Below are positions 1 through 10,700 of a stretch of 35,827 nt of DNA, one piece after another (the first letter of the stretch is position 1; every line of letters starts with the position of its first letter). Under the pieces are notes generated by a model. That model was not told where the DNA came from. It did no database searches and saw only the letters and a list, made by a program, of their open reading frames with translations. The stretch covers positions 1 to 35,827 of the forward strand of contig JARYMK010000010.1 of NCBI GenBank assembly GCA_029907165.1, in the 5' to 3' direction. A program made the position numbers and the translations under genes. The stretch comes from Anaerolineae bacterium (GTDB lineage Bacteria > Chloroflexota > Anaerolineae > DTLA01).

Positions 1-295
1 AGGCGCTGCGCACGGCCTGGCTATGTGTCGGTCTCCGCCCAGACCGATGCCTATCCTGCAAACCTGCCAAACCTTCTTCGTTGAACCGCGCAACCCATAT
101 CGGAGCCATCACTGGGCTTCTGAACCCGGCCAGCAGACCCGCCTTCGTTGCAGGGAGATTGGGGTCATCCAACATGGCTGCGATCACTCTCGCGCGTTGT
201 ACCAGGCGCTGTGGTTCCTTACGCGAGCGAGATAGCCGGCGAATCTCAGCATTCTCCTCTGCTGTCAAAGTGCGCAAGCGTATCCGTTTCGGCAT
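1..295 (-). CDS. IS630-like transposase, N-terminal HTH part, truncated by window edge
   Basis: Manual reverse translation from ATG at 293-295: [58 protein letters not shown]...[29 protein letters not shown], open to the edge. Preceded by an AGGAGG SD. Absent from the ORF track because it has no stop in the window. Confidence 0.75.
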   Translation of the reverse strand, partial: MPKRIRLRTLTAEENAEIRRLSRSRKEPQRLVQRARVIAAMLDDPNLPATKAGLLAGFRSPVMAPIWVARFNEEGLAGLQDRHRSGRRPTHSQAVRSA

Positions 296-324
296 CTTGT
301 CCTCCTCAATCGCTCTGGAGGACT

Positions 325-330
325 ATTATA
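325..330 (-). promoter_or_regulatory. Putative -10 box (TATAAT) of the transposase-like gene
   Basis: Reverse complement reads GTGTATAATAG about 30 nt upstream of the ATG; only a weak -35 (TGGACT-like) upstream. Confidence 0.5.
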
Positions 331-499
331 CACCAAATTGACGAGGAGTCCACTAACCTATCTGAACGAGCTCAGTCGGGCTTATGGACGTCAAAACATC
401 TACAAATGCTATGGGTGCGTGTTGCCGCAGGGCAGGCGGAAAGGCTGGGGTTTGAAGGCCCAGAATGCCTGGCTGGGACCCTTGTGCGAAAAAAGCGGC

Positions 500-883
500 C
501 TATTTGCCTCCGATCAGGAAGATGCCCACGGCTACTAGGAGCGTCCCTGCCCACTGCCGAGACGCGATGGGTTCGTGGAACAGCAGCGCCGCGCCCACAA
601 CCTGCACACCGATGACGGCCAGCCCCACCGTAACCGGATAGGCCACGTGCAGCGGCAGGAACTTCAGCAGCCACGTGAGCGTGATCACCGCCGCCAAGCC
701 CGCCAGATTCCCCACCACCTGCCAGGCGAGGAACCCCCGCCAATTAGAACTGGCCGCCGACATCTTGAAACTGGAGTTGGCGATGATGTTGAACAGGAGA
801 TTGCAGCCGACGAGTCCGGCCACCTGCACGTTGGGGTGGCCCTGAAGCGCCTCCATTTGCGCACGGAAGAATCCGCGTAACAT
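500..883 (-). CDS. Small multidrug resistance/EamA-like transporter, about 127 aa
   Basis: Four hydrophobic segments; C-term VAYPVTVGLAVIGVQVVGAALLFHEPIASRQWAGTLLVAVGIFLIGGK resembles SMR/EamA proteins. Confidence 0.7.
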   Translation of the reverse strand: MLRGFFRAQMEALQGHPNVQVAGLVGCNLLFNIIANSSFKMSAASSNWRGFLAWQVVGNLAGLAAVITLTWLLKFLPLHVAYPVTVGLAVIGVQVVGAALLFHEPIASRQWAGTLLVAVGIFLIGGK

Positions 884-901
884 GGTTTACCTCCCCTGTC
901 A

Positions 902-2170
902 TCAGGTCTCGCGGCCGCTCAAGACCACTTCTCCCCGCTTCAGCACCGTTGCCACCATGTTCGTGCCGAACCGATACGCGAGCATCCGATACGTGGGCAC
1001 GTCCAGAATCAGGATGTCGGCCTGTTTGCCTGCCTCCAGGCTGCCGACCCGGTCGCCCATGCCGATGGCGTGCGCGGCGTTGATGGTGGCGGCCACGATG
1101 GCCTCGGCCGACGTCAGCCGCATGTAGCGGCACGCGAGGGCGATGATGAACTGCATGGACTCGCAGGGGCACGTACCTGGGTTCAGGTCCGTGGCCAGGG
1201 CCAGCGCCCCGCCCTGGTCAATGAGGGCGCGGGCCGGCGTGTACTCGTGATGCGCCAGGCCGAAGGGCGTGCCCGGCAGCGACACCGCCATGACATCCGA
1301 CTGCGCCAGCATCCGAACCTCGTCCTCCGGCGTGGCCACCAGGTGGTCGGCCGAGGCCGCGCCCAGTTGTACGGCAAGGGCAGTGCCGCCCAGCGCCTTG
1401 AACTCGTCCACGTGGATTTTCAGGCCCAGCCCCAGCTCCTTGGCCCGCTCCAGGATGCGGCGGCTCTGCTCCAGCGAGAACGCCCCGTCCTCGCAGAACA
1501 CGTCGCAGAAGCGCGGCCGCACCCCGTCGAGCAGCGCCGCCACGGCCGGGAGCATCTCGTCCACGACCAGGGCCACGAACGCCTCCACGTTGCCCTTGTA
1601 CTCGGCGGGGATGGCATGCGCGCCCAGGAATGTGGACACCAGTTCCACCGGCTGCTCGCGGTTCAGCGCCGCAATGGCGTGGAGCATCTTGATTTCGTCG
1701 GCGGTGGTCAGCCCGTAGCCAGTCTTGGCCTCAGCAGTGGTAGTGCCGTGCGCCAACATGCGGCGCAGGCGTGGCATGGACTCGCGCACCAGGTCGTCCA
1801 CCGAGGCGGCGCGGGTGGCGCGCACGGTGTTCATGATGCCGCCGCCCGCCGCCATGATCTCCATGTACGACGCGCCCTTGAGCCGCATCTCAAACTCGTC
1901 GGCGCGGTGGCCCGCGAAGACGCAGTGCGTGTGCGGGTCCACGAATCCGGGCATGACCACGCGCCCGCCCGCGTCCAGCGTCTGCGCGGCGCGGATGGTG
2001 CGCCGCAGTTCTTCGGTGGGGCCGACCGACACGATGACGCCATCGCGGACGGCCACCGCGCCGCCGGGGATGAGGCCCAGATCGTCCATGTCAGCCCCGC
2101 GACGGGGGCCGCCCCGCGATACCAGGGTCAGGAGTTCGCTCGCGTTGATGATGAGCAGGTCGGCGTCCAT
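902..2170 (-). CDS. hutI: Imidazolonepropionase
   Basis: MPGFVDPHTHCVFAGHRADEFEMRLKGASYMEIMAAGGGIMNTVRATR, KTGYGL, HVDEF, DLNPGTCPCESMQFIIALACRYMRLTSAEA. Confidence 0.93.
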   Translation of the reverse strand: MDADLLIINASELLTLVSRGGPRRGADMDDLGLIPGGAVAVRDGVIVSVGPTEELRRTIRAAQTLDAGGRVVMPGFVDPHTHCVFAGHRADEFEMRLKGASYMEIMAAGGGIMNTVRATRAASVDDLVRESMPRLRRMLAHGTTTAEAKTGYGLTTADEIKMLHAIAALNREQPVELVSTFLGAHAIPAEYKGNVEAFVALVVDEMLPAVAALLDGVRPRFCDVFCEDGAFSLEQSRRILERAKELGLGLKIHVDEFKALGGTALAVQLGAASADHLVATPEDEVRMLAQSDVMAVSLPGTPFGLAHHEYTPARALIDQGGALALATDLNPGTCPCESMQFIIALACRYMRLTSAEAIVAATINAAHAIGMGDRVGSLEAGKQADILILDVPTYRMLAYRFGTNMVATVLKRGEVVLSGRET

Positions 2171-2194
2171 GAGTCTCCTTGTCGTTGGGAATGC

Positions 2195-4600
2195 CTAGGG
2201 TATCAGGACGAGCGTCGCCACCGCCGCGCGCTCCACCTGTTCGCGCGTCCACAGCATGGGATGGTACTTCACGTCGCGCCAGTAGAGAATCATGTCGTCA
2301 TAGCGCTTGTGGTACGTGTGCCCGGACTGGCCGGTAGTGTGCATGGACAGGGATCTCGTGAAATCGGCCAGGTCTATGATCTGGCGGTAGGATGGCAGCA
2401 CGCTGACCTCGTAGGGACGCATGATGTTGAACGGCGTGTTGTTCACCACCTCACCCGCCCCGTTCACGGGCACCGGCCCGCGGTTCAGCAGGGCCTCTAT
2501 TGGCGCGATGCCCGACTTGCCCAGCGACTGGTTGCGGAACGTGGCCGTGTGCACGCTGCCCCACTTCCAGCGCGGCATGTCCGGGCCCAGGCGCTTGGTG
2601 AGGTCGTCCACGGCGTCCTTGAGCGCGCGGAGCAGGATGTCGTCGCGGGTCTCCACCTGCGCGGTGCGCTTGTCGTCAAACCAGGGCCAGTTGGGGTCCT
2701 CCAGGCCCTTGGCTATCGCGACCGTCGTCATGGACGATGAGGCGAAGTACTGCTTGAAGATGCTGGCTCCCATCTCGTCCAGGTACGCGTCGCGCACTAG
2801 GTGCAGAACCACCGCACCGAAGATGGCCGCGCCCGCGCTGTCCTTGTCAAACCGATAGTCCCAGCCTTTGAGAATCTCCAACGCCTGGCGCAGCTCGTGG
2901 GCCTGGGGCTTGAGGTTCAGGAAGTACGGCAGGATTTCTTTCGCCCCCAGCGCCAGCGTGTCGGCCTGGATGGCCTGGATGTCCTCCGCCGACAGTTTCG
3001 CCTTGGCCTGGATCAACTGGGTGATGCGCGCCGCACGGTAGCCGCTGCTCCACTCCAGCGATACCAGGTACGGGTACTTCTCGTCCACCACCGCGTGATT
3101 TGCAGTAACCACAAACCCCTGGCTCGGATTGAACAGGTAGGGCATCTCCTCAAAGGGCACATAGCCCAGCCAGTCGTACTCGCCCGTGTGCCCGGGCACA
3201 GGCATCAGCCCGTCGCCGTGGGCGCGGATCGGCCACTTGCCGGTGGACTGATAGCCGATGTTGCCCTGCACGTCGGCGTACACGAAGTTCTGGCCGGCGA
3301 TGTCCCATTCGCGCAGTGCATTGCGGAACTCGTCCCAGTTGCGGGCCAGGTCCAGTTTCACCACCGCCTGGAACAGGGTGTTCGGCTCCAGGGCCGTCCA
3401 GCGCAGCGCCGTGCCCGTGGGCAACGGCCCCATCACGTCGTTCACAATCGGGCCGTGGTGGGTGATGCGCACGGTCAACTTCACCGGCTCGCTCTGCCCA
3501 GCCACGCGGATTTCCTCTTGAATGACCTGCATGTCGCGCCATTCGCCCTGGAACTCGTACTGGTTGGGGTTGTTGGGGTTGATCCTCTCCACGAACAGGT
3601 CTTGCGTGTCGGGGCCGAGGTTGGTAACGCCCCACGCGATGTAGCGGTTGTGGCCGATGATGACGCCCGGCGCGCCCGGGAACGACGACCCCACCACGTC
3701 AAAGTCGCCACCGTGCAGCCCAATCTCGTACCAGATGGAGGGCATCTGGATGGCCAGGTGCGGGTCGTTGGCCAGCAGCGGCGCGCCGGTAGTTGTCTTG
3801 CTGCCGGCGATTACCCAGTTGTTGCTGCCGGTTCCCAGCACTTCGCGCCCGGCGAACCGATTGACCTCGTCCAGCACAGCCAGCAGCGACGTGTCCACAT
3901 CCTGCCACGCCACGCCCGTCGGCACGATGACCGGATGATCGGGCCGGTACGCGGGGAGCAGTTGCTGCACGGCGTCCGTGCCAAACTTCTTGAGCAGCAC
4001 GGCGCGCATGATTTCTGAGTCCATGTTCCCGCCCAGGTCGTAGGCCATCACCTTGGCCCACGTGAGCGAGTGGACGGGCGACCAGGGTTCCGGGTCAAAC
4101 TTCACGCCGGTCAGGCCGAGCAGGGTGAACTCAATGCCGAGCCGCCCCTTGTGCTGCTGGATGTACGCCGTTACGCCGTCAGCATAGGCTTGCAGGATGT
4201 TCCGCGTCATGGGGTCCATGCGGCGGAGTTCCTCTTCGGCCACCCGCGCGAACCCCACGGTGCGCAGGAACTTGTCGGAGTCCAGCGCGCTCTTGCCCAG
4301 GATTTCGGACAGCCGCCCCATGCCGATGCGTCGCCAGAACTCCATCTGCCACATGCGGTCCTGCGCGTGGACATACCCCTGGGCGAAGAACAGGTCGTGG
4401 TTGTTCTGGGCGTAGATGTGGGGGATGCCCCACTCGTCGCGCAGGACGCGCACCTCGGCTTGCAGGCCGGGGACAGTGAGGGTGCCGCTCGTCTGGGGGA
4501 AGTTGCGGCGCACCAGGTAGATGCCGCCCCCGCCGATGACCAGGGTCAGGACAACGAGGAACACCAGGACACCCAGCAGGACTTTTTTCAGGGTTCTCAT
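2195..4600 (-). CDS. Penicillin acylase family Ntn-hydrolase with N-terminal membrane anchor/signal
   Basis: WGIPHIYAQNNHDLFFAQGYVHAQDRMWQMEFWRR; LGTGSNNWVIAGSKTTTGAPLLANDPHL around the Ntn serine; hydrophobic N-terminus; GGAGGCGGC SD. Confidence 0.93.
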   Translation of the reverse strand: MRTLKKVLLGVLVFLVVLTLVIGGGGIYLVRRNFPQTSGTLTVPGLQAEVRVLRDEWGIPHIYAQNNHDLFFAQGYVHAQDRMWQMEFWRRIGMGRLSEILGKSALDSDKFLRTVGFARVAEEELRRMDPMTRNILQAYADGVTAYIQQHKGRLGIEFTLLGLTGVKFDPEPWSPVHSLTWAKVMAYDLGGNMDSEIMRAVLLKKFGTDAVQQLLPAYRPDHPVIVPTGVAWQDVDTSLLAVLDEVNRFAGREVLGTGSNNWVIAGSKTTTGAPLLANDPHLAIQMPSIWYEIGLHGGDFDVVGSSFPGAPGVIIGHNRYIAWGVTNLGPDTQDLFVERINPNNPNQYEFQGEWRDMQVIQEEIRVAGQSEPVKLTVRITHHGPIVNDVMGPLPTGTALRWTALEPNTLFQAVVKLDLARNWDEFRNALREWDIAGQNFVYADVQGNIGYQSTGKWPIRAHGDGLMPVPGHTGEYDWLGYVPFEEMPYLFNPSQGFVVTANHAVVDEKYPYLVSLEWSSGYRAARITQLIQAKAKLSAEDIQAIQADTLALGAKEILPYFLNLKPQAHELRQALEILKGWDYRFDKDSAGAAIFGAVVLHLVRDAYLDEMGASIFKQYFASSSMTTVAIAKGLEDPNWPWFDDKRTAQVETRDDILLRALKDAVDDLTKRLGPDMPRWKWGSVHTATFRNQSLGKSGIAPIEALLNRGPVPVNGAGEVVNNTPFNIMRPYEVSVLPSYRQIIDLADFTRSLSMHTTGQSGHTYHKRYDDMILYWRDVKYHPMLWTREQVERAAVATLVLIP

Positions 4601-4661
4601 GTTGCCGCCTCCTTCGCCGAACGTTCAGGCCGATACAAGGGGGTGCTACCCATACATCGGA

Positions 4662-6002
4662 TCACCCGAACACCTGTCCTGCGACCTCTGGCGCGTACTG
4701 AAGTACGATCTCCTTGGTGATGGCGTTGGCCGCGCAGATGTCGCGGTACACTTCCCCGCTGCGCTTCAGTGTCCGCTCCTGGGTTTCAAAGTTCGTGTGG
4801 TACAGGCCAAACCTGGCCGCGTAACCTTCGGCCCACTCAAAGTTGTCCAGCAGCGACCAGTGGAAGAATCCCTTCACGGGCGCGCCCTCGCGGATGGCGC
4901 GATGCACCGCCGCCGTATGGGTGATGAGGAAGCGAGGGCGCTGGGCATCGGTGTTGTCGGGGATGCCCGTCTCGGTTACGATGATGGGCTTGCCGTACTT
5001 GCTCAACCGCATGAGCAGACGGTAAAGCCCGTCGGGGCAGACCTCGCCCCAGCCGTCCATGCTGTACTCGGCGCCGGGCATGGGGAACCGCCGCGCGAAG
5101 AACGTCCCCGGCTGGCGCAGGTCAAACGCCACCATGTCGCGCCCATAGTAGTCAATGCCGATGTAGTCTAGGGCGCCCACCGCCTCGGGCATCTTGTCCC
5201 ACCGGCCGATGGGCGGGCGGAAGACGCCGTCGGTTACCGCTGCCAGCGCCACGCCGTTCATCATCCAGTCCAGCACGCTGGCGACGCCCCTGTCCAGCGG
5301 CGAGCGCGGGTTCCACGGGTCAAAGGGCCGCATGTAGTGCACGAAACTCACCATCGGCGGCTGTGCGATGCGCGCGTGCAGTTCCCGGTAGGCCAGGGCG
5401 TGGGCGCGCATCAGGTGGCGCAGCACCCGCATGGCCGTGCGGAAACTCTGCTTGCCCGGCGGCCACTGCCCCGTGATGTAACTCATGAGCGCCAGGATGA
5501 CCGGCTCGTTGATGGTGGCCCAGTAGTGGGCCAGCGCCCCCAGTTCGTCGGCGACTTTGGCGGCGTACCGGCGGAACAATTCCACCGTCTGCGGGTTCTC
5601 CCAGCCGCCCTTGGCCGCCAGCCACCGCGGGAGCGTGAAGTGGTACAGCGTTACCAGCGGCTCCAGTCCCCGCTCCCGGAGCGCCTCCAGCACGCGGCGG
5701 TAGTGGGCGATGGCGTCGGCGCTCCATTGCCCCTCGGCCGGCTCAATGCGGCTCCATTCCAACGACAAGCGGTGCGCGTTGTTGTTCAGGGCCTTCGCCA
5801 GGTCGAAGTCCTGCTCGTACCGGTTCCACTGGTCGCAGGCAAGGCCCGACTTGGAGCCGTCATGGATGTGGCCGGGGACCTGCTCCCAGTCCCACCAGTC
5901 GTTGTTGGTGTTGTTGCCTTCCACCTGGTGGGAAGATGTGGATGTGCCCCAGAGGAAGCCTTCGGGGAAGTCCAGGCGTGCATCTTTGGTCTCGCGTGTC
6001 AT
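4662..6002 (-). CDS. GH1 family beta-glucosidase-like glycoside hydrolase
   Basis: FPEGFLWGTSTSSHQVEGNNTNNDWWDWE; acid/base TINEPV; nucleophile IIVTETGIPDN. Start set at 6002 because a good promoter lies at 6075-6102, inside the longer 6086 ORF. Confidence 0.93.
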   Translation of the reverse strand: MTRETKDARLDFPEGFLWGTSTSSHQVEGNNTNNDWWDWEQVPGHIHDGSKSGLACDQWNRYEQDFDLAKALNNNAHRLSLEWSRIEPAEGQWSADAIAHYRRVLEALRERGLEPLVTLYHFTLPRWLAAKGGWENPQTVELFRRYAAKVADELGALAHYWATINEPVILALMSYITGQWPPGKQSFRTAMRVLRHLMRAHALAYRELHARIAQPPMVSFVHYMRPFDPWNPRSPLDRGVASVLDWMMNGVALAAVTDGVFRPPIGRWDKMPEAVGALDYIGIDYYGRDMVAFDLRQPGTFFARRFPMPGAEYSMDGWGEVCPDGLYRLLMRLSKYGKPIIVTETGIPDNTDAQRPRFLITHTAAVHRAIREGAPVKGFFHWSLLDNFEWAEGYAARFGLYHTNFETQERTLKRSGEVYRDICAANAITKEIVLQYAPEVAGQVFG

Positions 6003-6074
6003 CGTCTCTCTCCCGTAGAGTGATCTTGGCATCGCGTTTCGGGCGGTGCTCGGGGGTCGCCCGAATTCGGGCGA

Positions 6075-6102
6075 AGTATAGCACACGGCGCGGGCGCGTC
6101 AA
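6075..6102 (-). promoter_or_regulatory. Sigma70-type promoter of the GH1 gene
   Basis: Reverse complement TTGACG-16 nt-TATACT, with extended -10 TGC. Confidence 0.65.
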
Positions 6103-6103
6103 G

Positions 6104-6139
6104 CAAAAGGGCCGCTGCCTGGACGGTGCGGCCCTTTTG
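6104..6139. terminator. Perfect 12-bp inverted repeat, potential bidirectional terminator
   Basis: CAAAAGGGCCGC-12 nt-GCGGCCCTTTTG; A and T tracts on both flanks. Confidence 0.65.
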
Positions 6140-6300
6140 ATGCCCCCGCGGGCTCCCTGGGAAGAAGGGTTTAGGTCTGACTCAGTCAGGTAGCACGGGG
6201 TCTTGCATACCCATTGTAGCGTGATGGGATGAAAATCCGATGACAAAACCCGCCGCGCAAGATGACAGTTCATAAACCGCAGGAGCGCAGCATGATACGC

Positions 6301-6337
6301 AAACGTGCGACGCACCTCGCTGGCGCGTCGCACGTTT
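6301..6337 (-). terminator. 13-bp perfect hairpin about 30 nt downstream of asnS
   Basis: AAACGTGCGACGC-11 nt-GCGTCGCACGTTT just after the asnS stop; short T tract. Confidence 0.6.
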
Positions 6338-6368
6338 CAGCGCGAAGGGACAGGGCACACTTGCCCCG

Positions 6369-7667
6369 CTACGGGTACAATCGCGTAAGCATGCGCGGGA
6401 ACGGGATGGTCTCCCGAATGTGCGACAGGCCGCAAATCCACGCCACCGTCCGCTCCAGCCCCAGCCCAAACCCCGCATGGGGCACGGAGCCGTAGCGCCG
6501 CAGGTCCAGGTACCACTCATACGCCTCGCGCTTGAGTTTGTGCTCGGCGATGCGGCGCTCCAGCAGTTCCAAACTGGCGGTGCGCTCGCCGCCGCCGATG
6601 ATCTCGCCGTACCCCTCTGGGGCAAGCAGGTCCACCGACTTGGAAAGTTCCGGACGGTCGGGTTCCACCTCCATGTAGAAGGCTTTGCACTGGGCCGGAT
6701 AGTGGTGGACGAAAACTGGCTTGTCAAAACTCTCGGCCAGGGCCGTCTCGTGGGGCGCGCCGAAATCCTCGCCCCATTCTATGCTCACGCCCTTCTCGTT
6801 CAGCAGTTTCACCGCATCGTCATAGGAGATTCGTGGGAAGGGCGGCGTAACGTTCTGCAGGAGCGTCGTGTCGCGGCCCAGCAGCGACAACTCGTAGGCG
6901 CGCTCGCGCAGGGTCGTCTGGACGATGTACGAGACGAACTCCTCCTCCACCTTCATGCAGTCGTCCAGGTCGGCGTAGGCCATCTCCGGCTCTACCATCC
7001 AGAACTCCATGAGGTGGCGGCGCGTCTTAGACTTCTCGGCGCGGAACGTCGGCCCGAAGCAGTAGACCTTGCCGAAGGCCATGATGTGGGCTTCGTTGTA
7101 CAGTTGTCCGCTCTGGGTCAAATACGCCGGCTCGCCGAAGTAGTCGGTGGCGAAAAGGGTTGTCGTGTCCTCGCACGAGGTGGGCGTCAGGATGGGCGTG
7201 TCCAGATTCAGGAAGCCGTGGCTGTCCAGCCAGTCGCGGATAGCCCGTACGACGGTGGCGCGCACGCGCATGACCGCCCACTGCGATTGCGACCGCAGCC
7301 ACAAATGCCGCCTGTCCATCAGGAAGTCCACGCCGTGCTCCTTAGGCGTGATGGGATAGTCCTGCGCCAATTGCACAATCCGCACTTCCGAGGCGTCCAG
7401 TTCGTAGCCGCCTGGGGCCCTAGGTTCCTTGCGCACCTTGCCACGTACGATGAGGGACGACTCCTGGGTAACGCGCCGCGCGGCATCAAAGGTCTCGGGC
7501 GAGACAGCCTTCTGGAAGACGACACACTGAATGAACCCCGTTCCATCCCGCAGCATGAGGAACTGGAGTTTTCCCTTGTCGGTGCTGCGCAGGAGCCAAC
7601 CCTTGAGCGTTACTTCCCGGCCCTCGTGCTGGGCAATGTCCTGGATGTAGGTCTGATCTTCTTGCAT
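6369..7667 (-). CDS. asnS: Asparaginyl-tRNA synthetase
   Basis: Class II aa[31 protein letters not shown] fold; [70 protein letters not shown]. Start at 7667 (GGAGGTTCC SD) rather than 7736, which lies in the promoter. Confidence 0.88.
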   Translation of the reverse strand: MQEDQTYIQDIAQHEGREVTLKGWLLRSTDKGKLQFLMLRDGTGFIQCVVFQKAVSPETFDAARRVTQESSLIVRGKVRKEPRAPGGYELDASEVRIVQLAQDYPITPKEHGVDFLMDRRHLWLRSQSQWAVMRVRATVVRAIRDWLDSHGFLNLDTPILTPTSCEDTTTLFATDYFGEPAYLTQSGQLYNEAHIMAFGKVYCFGPTFRAEKSKTRRHLMEFWMVEPEMAYADLDDCMKVEEEFVSYIVQTTLRERAYELSLLGRDTTLLQNVTPPFPRISYDDAVKLLNEKGVSIEWGEDFGAPHETALAESFDKPVFVHHYPAQCKAFYMEVEPDRPELSKSVDLLAPEGYGEIIGGGERTASLELLERRIAEHKLKREAYEWYLDLRRYGSVPHAGFGLGLERTVAWICGLSHIRETIPFPRMLTRLYP

Positions 7668-7707
7668 CGGAACCTCCCCACGGGTTGCCATCTGTTGGTC
7701 GGAGACG

Positions 7708-7736
7708 ATTATATCACGGCGCGGGGAATCTGTCAT
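7708..7736 (-). promoter_or_regulatory. Promoter of asnS
   Basis: Reverse complement ATGACA-17 nt-TATAAT. Confidence 0.7.
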
Positions 7737-7789
7737 ACTCGTTTACCCTGTCGCGGCAACCTATGCTACAATGGCGCAGGAGGCAGCGG

Positions 7790-10700
7790 ATGAGGTCGCC
7801 CCTGTTGCATCGCCGAAGACCGATAGGACACGCATGGGTGGCACGGGTGGCGCTGGCCGTCGCGGCGGGTGCGCTGCTTCTGGGCGCGTGCCAGGCAAAC
7901 GTGACCACCGGCACGCCCGGGGCCGCCCAGCGCACGCCCCGCACGCCCCAGCCCCCGGTCAGCCCGACCCCCGCGCCCGTCGGCCCCATCCTCGCCGGGT
8001 TCATCCCGCTGCGCCAGGGCATCGGTATCAACCCCACGGACATGGCGCTGGACACCAAGCACCACCGCCTCTACGTGCTGTGCGCTGAGGAAGTGGACCT
8101 CGTAGACACGCGCACTCTGCGCGTAACCCGCGTGCCCGTGCCACGCGGCAGCCGCATCCTGGGGCTGGACTCCGAGTTGCAGCGCGTGCTTCTGGGGGGC
8201 GCGGGCGGAAGCGGTCCCGCCGAGTTGTACGTCCTGGACGGCGCGACGGGTGTCATCGCGCGTAAGGTAACCCTCGCCGCCCCGCCCTGGCGGACGGTGT
8301 TCGTGCCATCGTACGGCCTGGCGGTCGTGTCGCTGGCTTCCGGCAGAGTAACCGCTGTCAACGTGAGCACGGGGCTGATGGTGCAAGTTCGTGCCGGAGG
8401 GTCGCATCCCCTCATGGCGGCCGACCCGGACGCGGGCAAGGTGTACTTGTCCGGCGCGACCGACGCACAAGGGCAAGAGGTTGCCAACGCGCTCTCGGTG
8501 CTGGACGCGCGCACGGGCAGGGTGGATGTCGTGCCGTTACCCGCCGCGCCCACCGCCTTCGCCGTGGACGAGCGCACTCACCGCCTGTTCATACTGCACC
8601 AGTACGCGGCATCCATGACAATCTACGCGCCCGATTCCGGGGTTGAAGGCACGTATGACCTGAGCGGCGAACCGGTGGAGATGGCGCTGGATCCGGGCCT
8701 GAACACCTTGTACATCACCGACTGGAGCCAGGGGCGGCTGCTTGTTGTGGACACGCGCAGGCCCGCCGGTTTCACGTCGCTGAACCTGTTCCCGTCCGCG
8801 CATTTTCTGCAACCGCAGGCAGCGGCCCCCAGACTGGTTGTCGCACAGGCCGGAGGGGAGCAAGCCGCTCTGGTGGACCGCGGGCGGATAACCGCGCTTG
8901 ACCTTCCGGGGCCGCCAGGGCCTGCCATCGTCCACCCGTCCAGCGGCGTGTCCTACGTCCTCGTCCCCGGCGAGAGGCTTGTCCTGGCGCTCGCTCCCGA
9001 CGGGGCCGAGTTCCTGCGCTGGACGCTGCCCTCCAGGCCCGAGGCGATGGTTCTGGATTCGGAGCAGGATCGGCTGTTCGTGTCCCTGCCAGCGGAGGGC
9101 GCAGTAGCCGTGATAGACCTGAACACCCGCATCCAGGACTTGATTCCACACGCGCTGGTACCCTCTGCTGCCGCCGCGCACCCGACCGACGGCCAGGTGT
9201 ACCTGGCGGATTCCGTCGGGGCGACTGTGTACGCCTTCTCGCCCAATCGGGAGCAGGCCGCGCGCGCCATCGCCTCAGGCCCGCGCCCCGTTGCCCTCGC
9301 CGTGAATTCCACCACCGGCGAGGTGTGGGTCTCGTGCGCCGATGGCCTGTACGCGGCTGCGCCCGGAAGCCGAACCGCCAGCCGGGTGCTGGAGTCGGCA
9401 GGCGCGCCGCTGATCGGCGTCAACAGCCGCCTGAACCAGGTCTATGCGGGGCCTTCGGGGCCGCCGTCCTCGGTGCAGGTTCTGGACGGCACGACCCACC
9501 GCCTGCTGAAGACCTTGCGCGGCGGGAAATTGGCTGCCCTGGACGTGGACGAGAACGCGGGCGCGCTCCTCGCCGCCTGGCAGTCGCCGAGCAGCCCGGG
9601 CACGCTGGCGCTCTCGCTCTTGGATGGCCCCTCGCTGGAAGAGCGGCGCGTGCAAGTGGCGCTGGCGGCCCGCGCGGGCGACCCAATGGCTGTATCGGCC
9701 GACGCGGCGCGGGGCGTGGTGGTCCTCGCCTACGGGAGCCAGCCGGTGCGGGTCGCGCTAGTGGATTTGCAGACCCAGCAGGTGTACCCCTACGGCGAAA
9801 TGATCACGGGCGCGGACATCGCCGAGGGGTACGCGCCGTTTGCCGTCGTGGGCGACAGGGCCAGAGGCAAGACCTTCGCGGGGGCCTACGGCGACAACCA
9901 CCTGATGTTGGTGGACAGCCAGAGCCGCGTGTCCGACACCGTGCCGCTCCAGGCAGGGCTGGCGGCGCTGGCGCTGGACGAGTCGCGTGGCAGGGTGTAC
10001 GCCGCGCTGCTGGACGGCACGGTGTCCATCGTGGATGTGCGCACGGGCCAGGTCCTGTCGCAGGTGGCCACGGGCGGGGCATCGTATCTGCTGGCGACAG
10101 ACGCCGCGCGGCAGCGGGTGTTCGCCTGCAGTTCGCGGCAGGCCACCGTGTACGTGATCCACGACATGCCCGCAGAGCCGACGCCGGAGCCGGCCGTAAC
10201 CCCGCTGCCCACAGGCACGCCGGCGGCAAACCTGGCGGCATGGACAACGTTCGCCAGCGGCGACGAGGTGCGGGCGCTCGCTTCGGACGGCCACTACGTA
10301 TGGGCGGCGACGACCGGAGGCATCGTCCGATGGAGCGCAAACGGCGAATCTTTCCAGCAGTTCCTCGCGCCGCAGGACGGGCTTCGCGCCAACAGTGTGT
10401 ACGATTTGGCGCTGGCGGGCAACGGCGACGTGTGGGCGGCAACGGCCGGCGGGGTTAGCCGCTACGCCACGCCGAGCTGGATCACGCTGCGCATCGGCGA
10501 GCCGGACATCCCGCAGGGCGACTTCCGCGCGGTCACCATCGGGCCGGATGGCGCGGTGTGGGCCGGAACCGGCGACGGCGTCGTGTACACGGTCTGGGGC
10601 AATGCTATCCCCCAGGTCGCTTTTCGCATACAGGGCCAGCCCATCACCGACATCGCCCTGGACTCGCAGGGGCGGCGCTGGGTGGCATCCTGGCTCGGCG

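Noticed and set aside
1070-2740. 556-aa plus-strand ORF across hutI and penicillin acylase
   Set aside because: Crosses two well-supported opposite-strand genes and has shadow composition.
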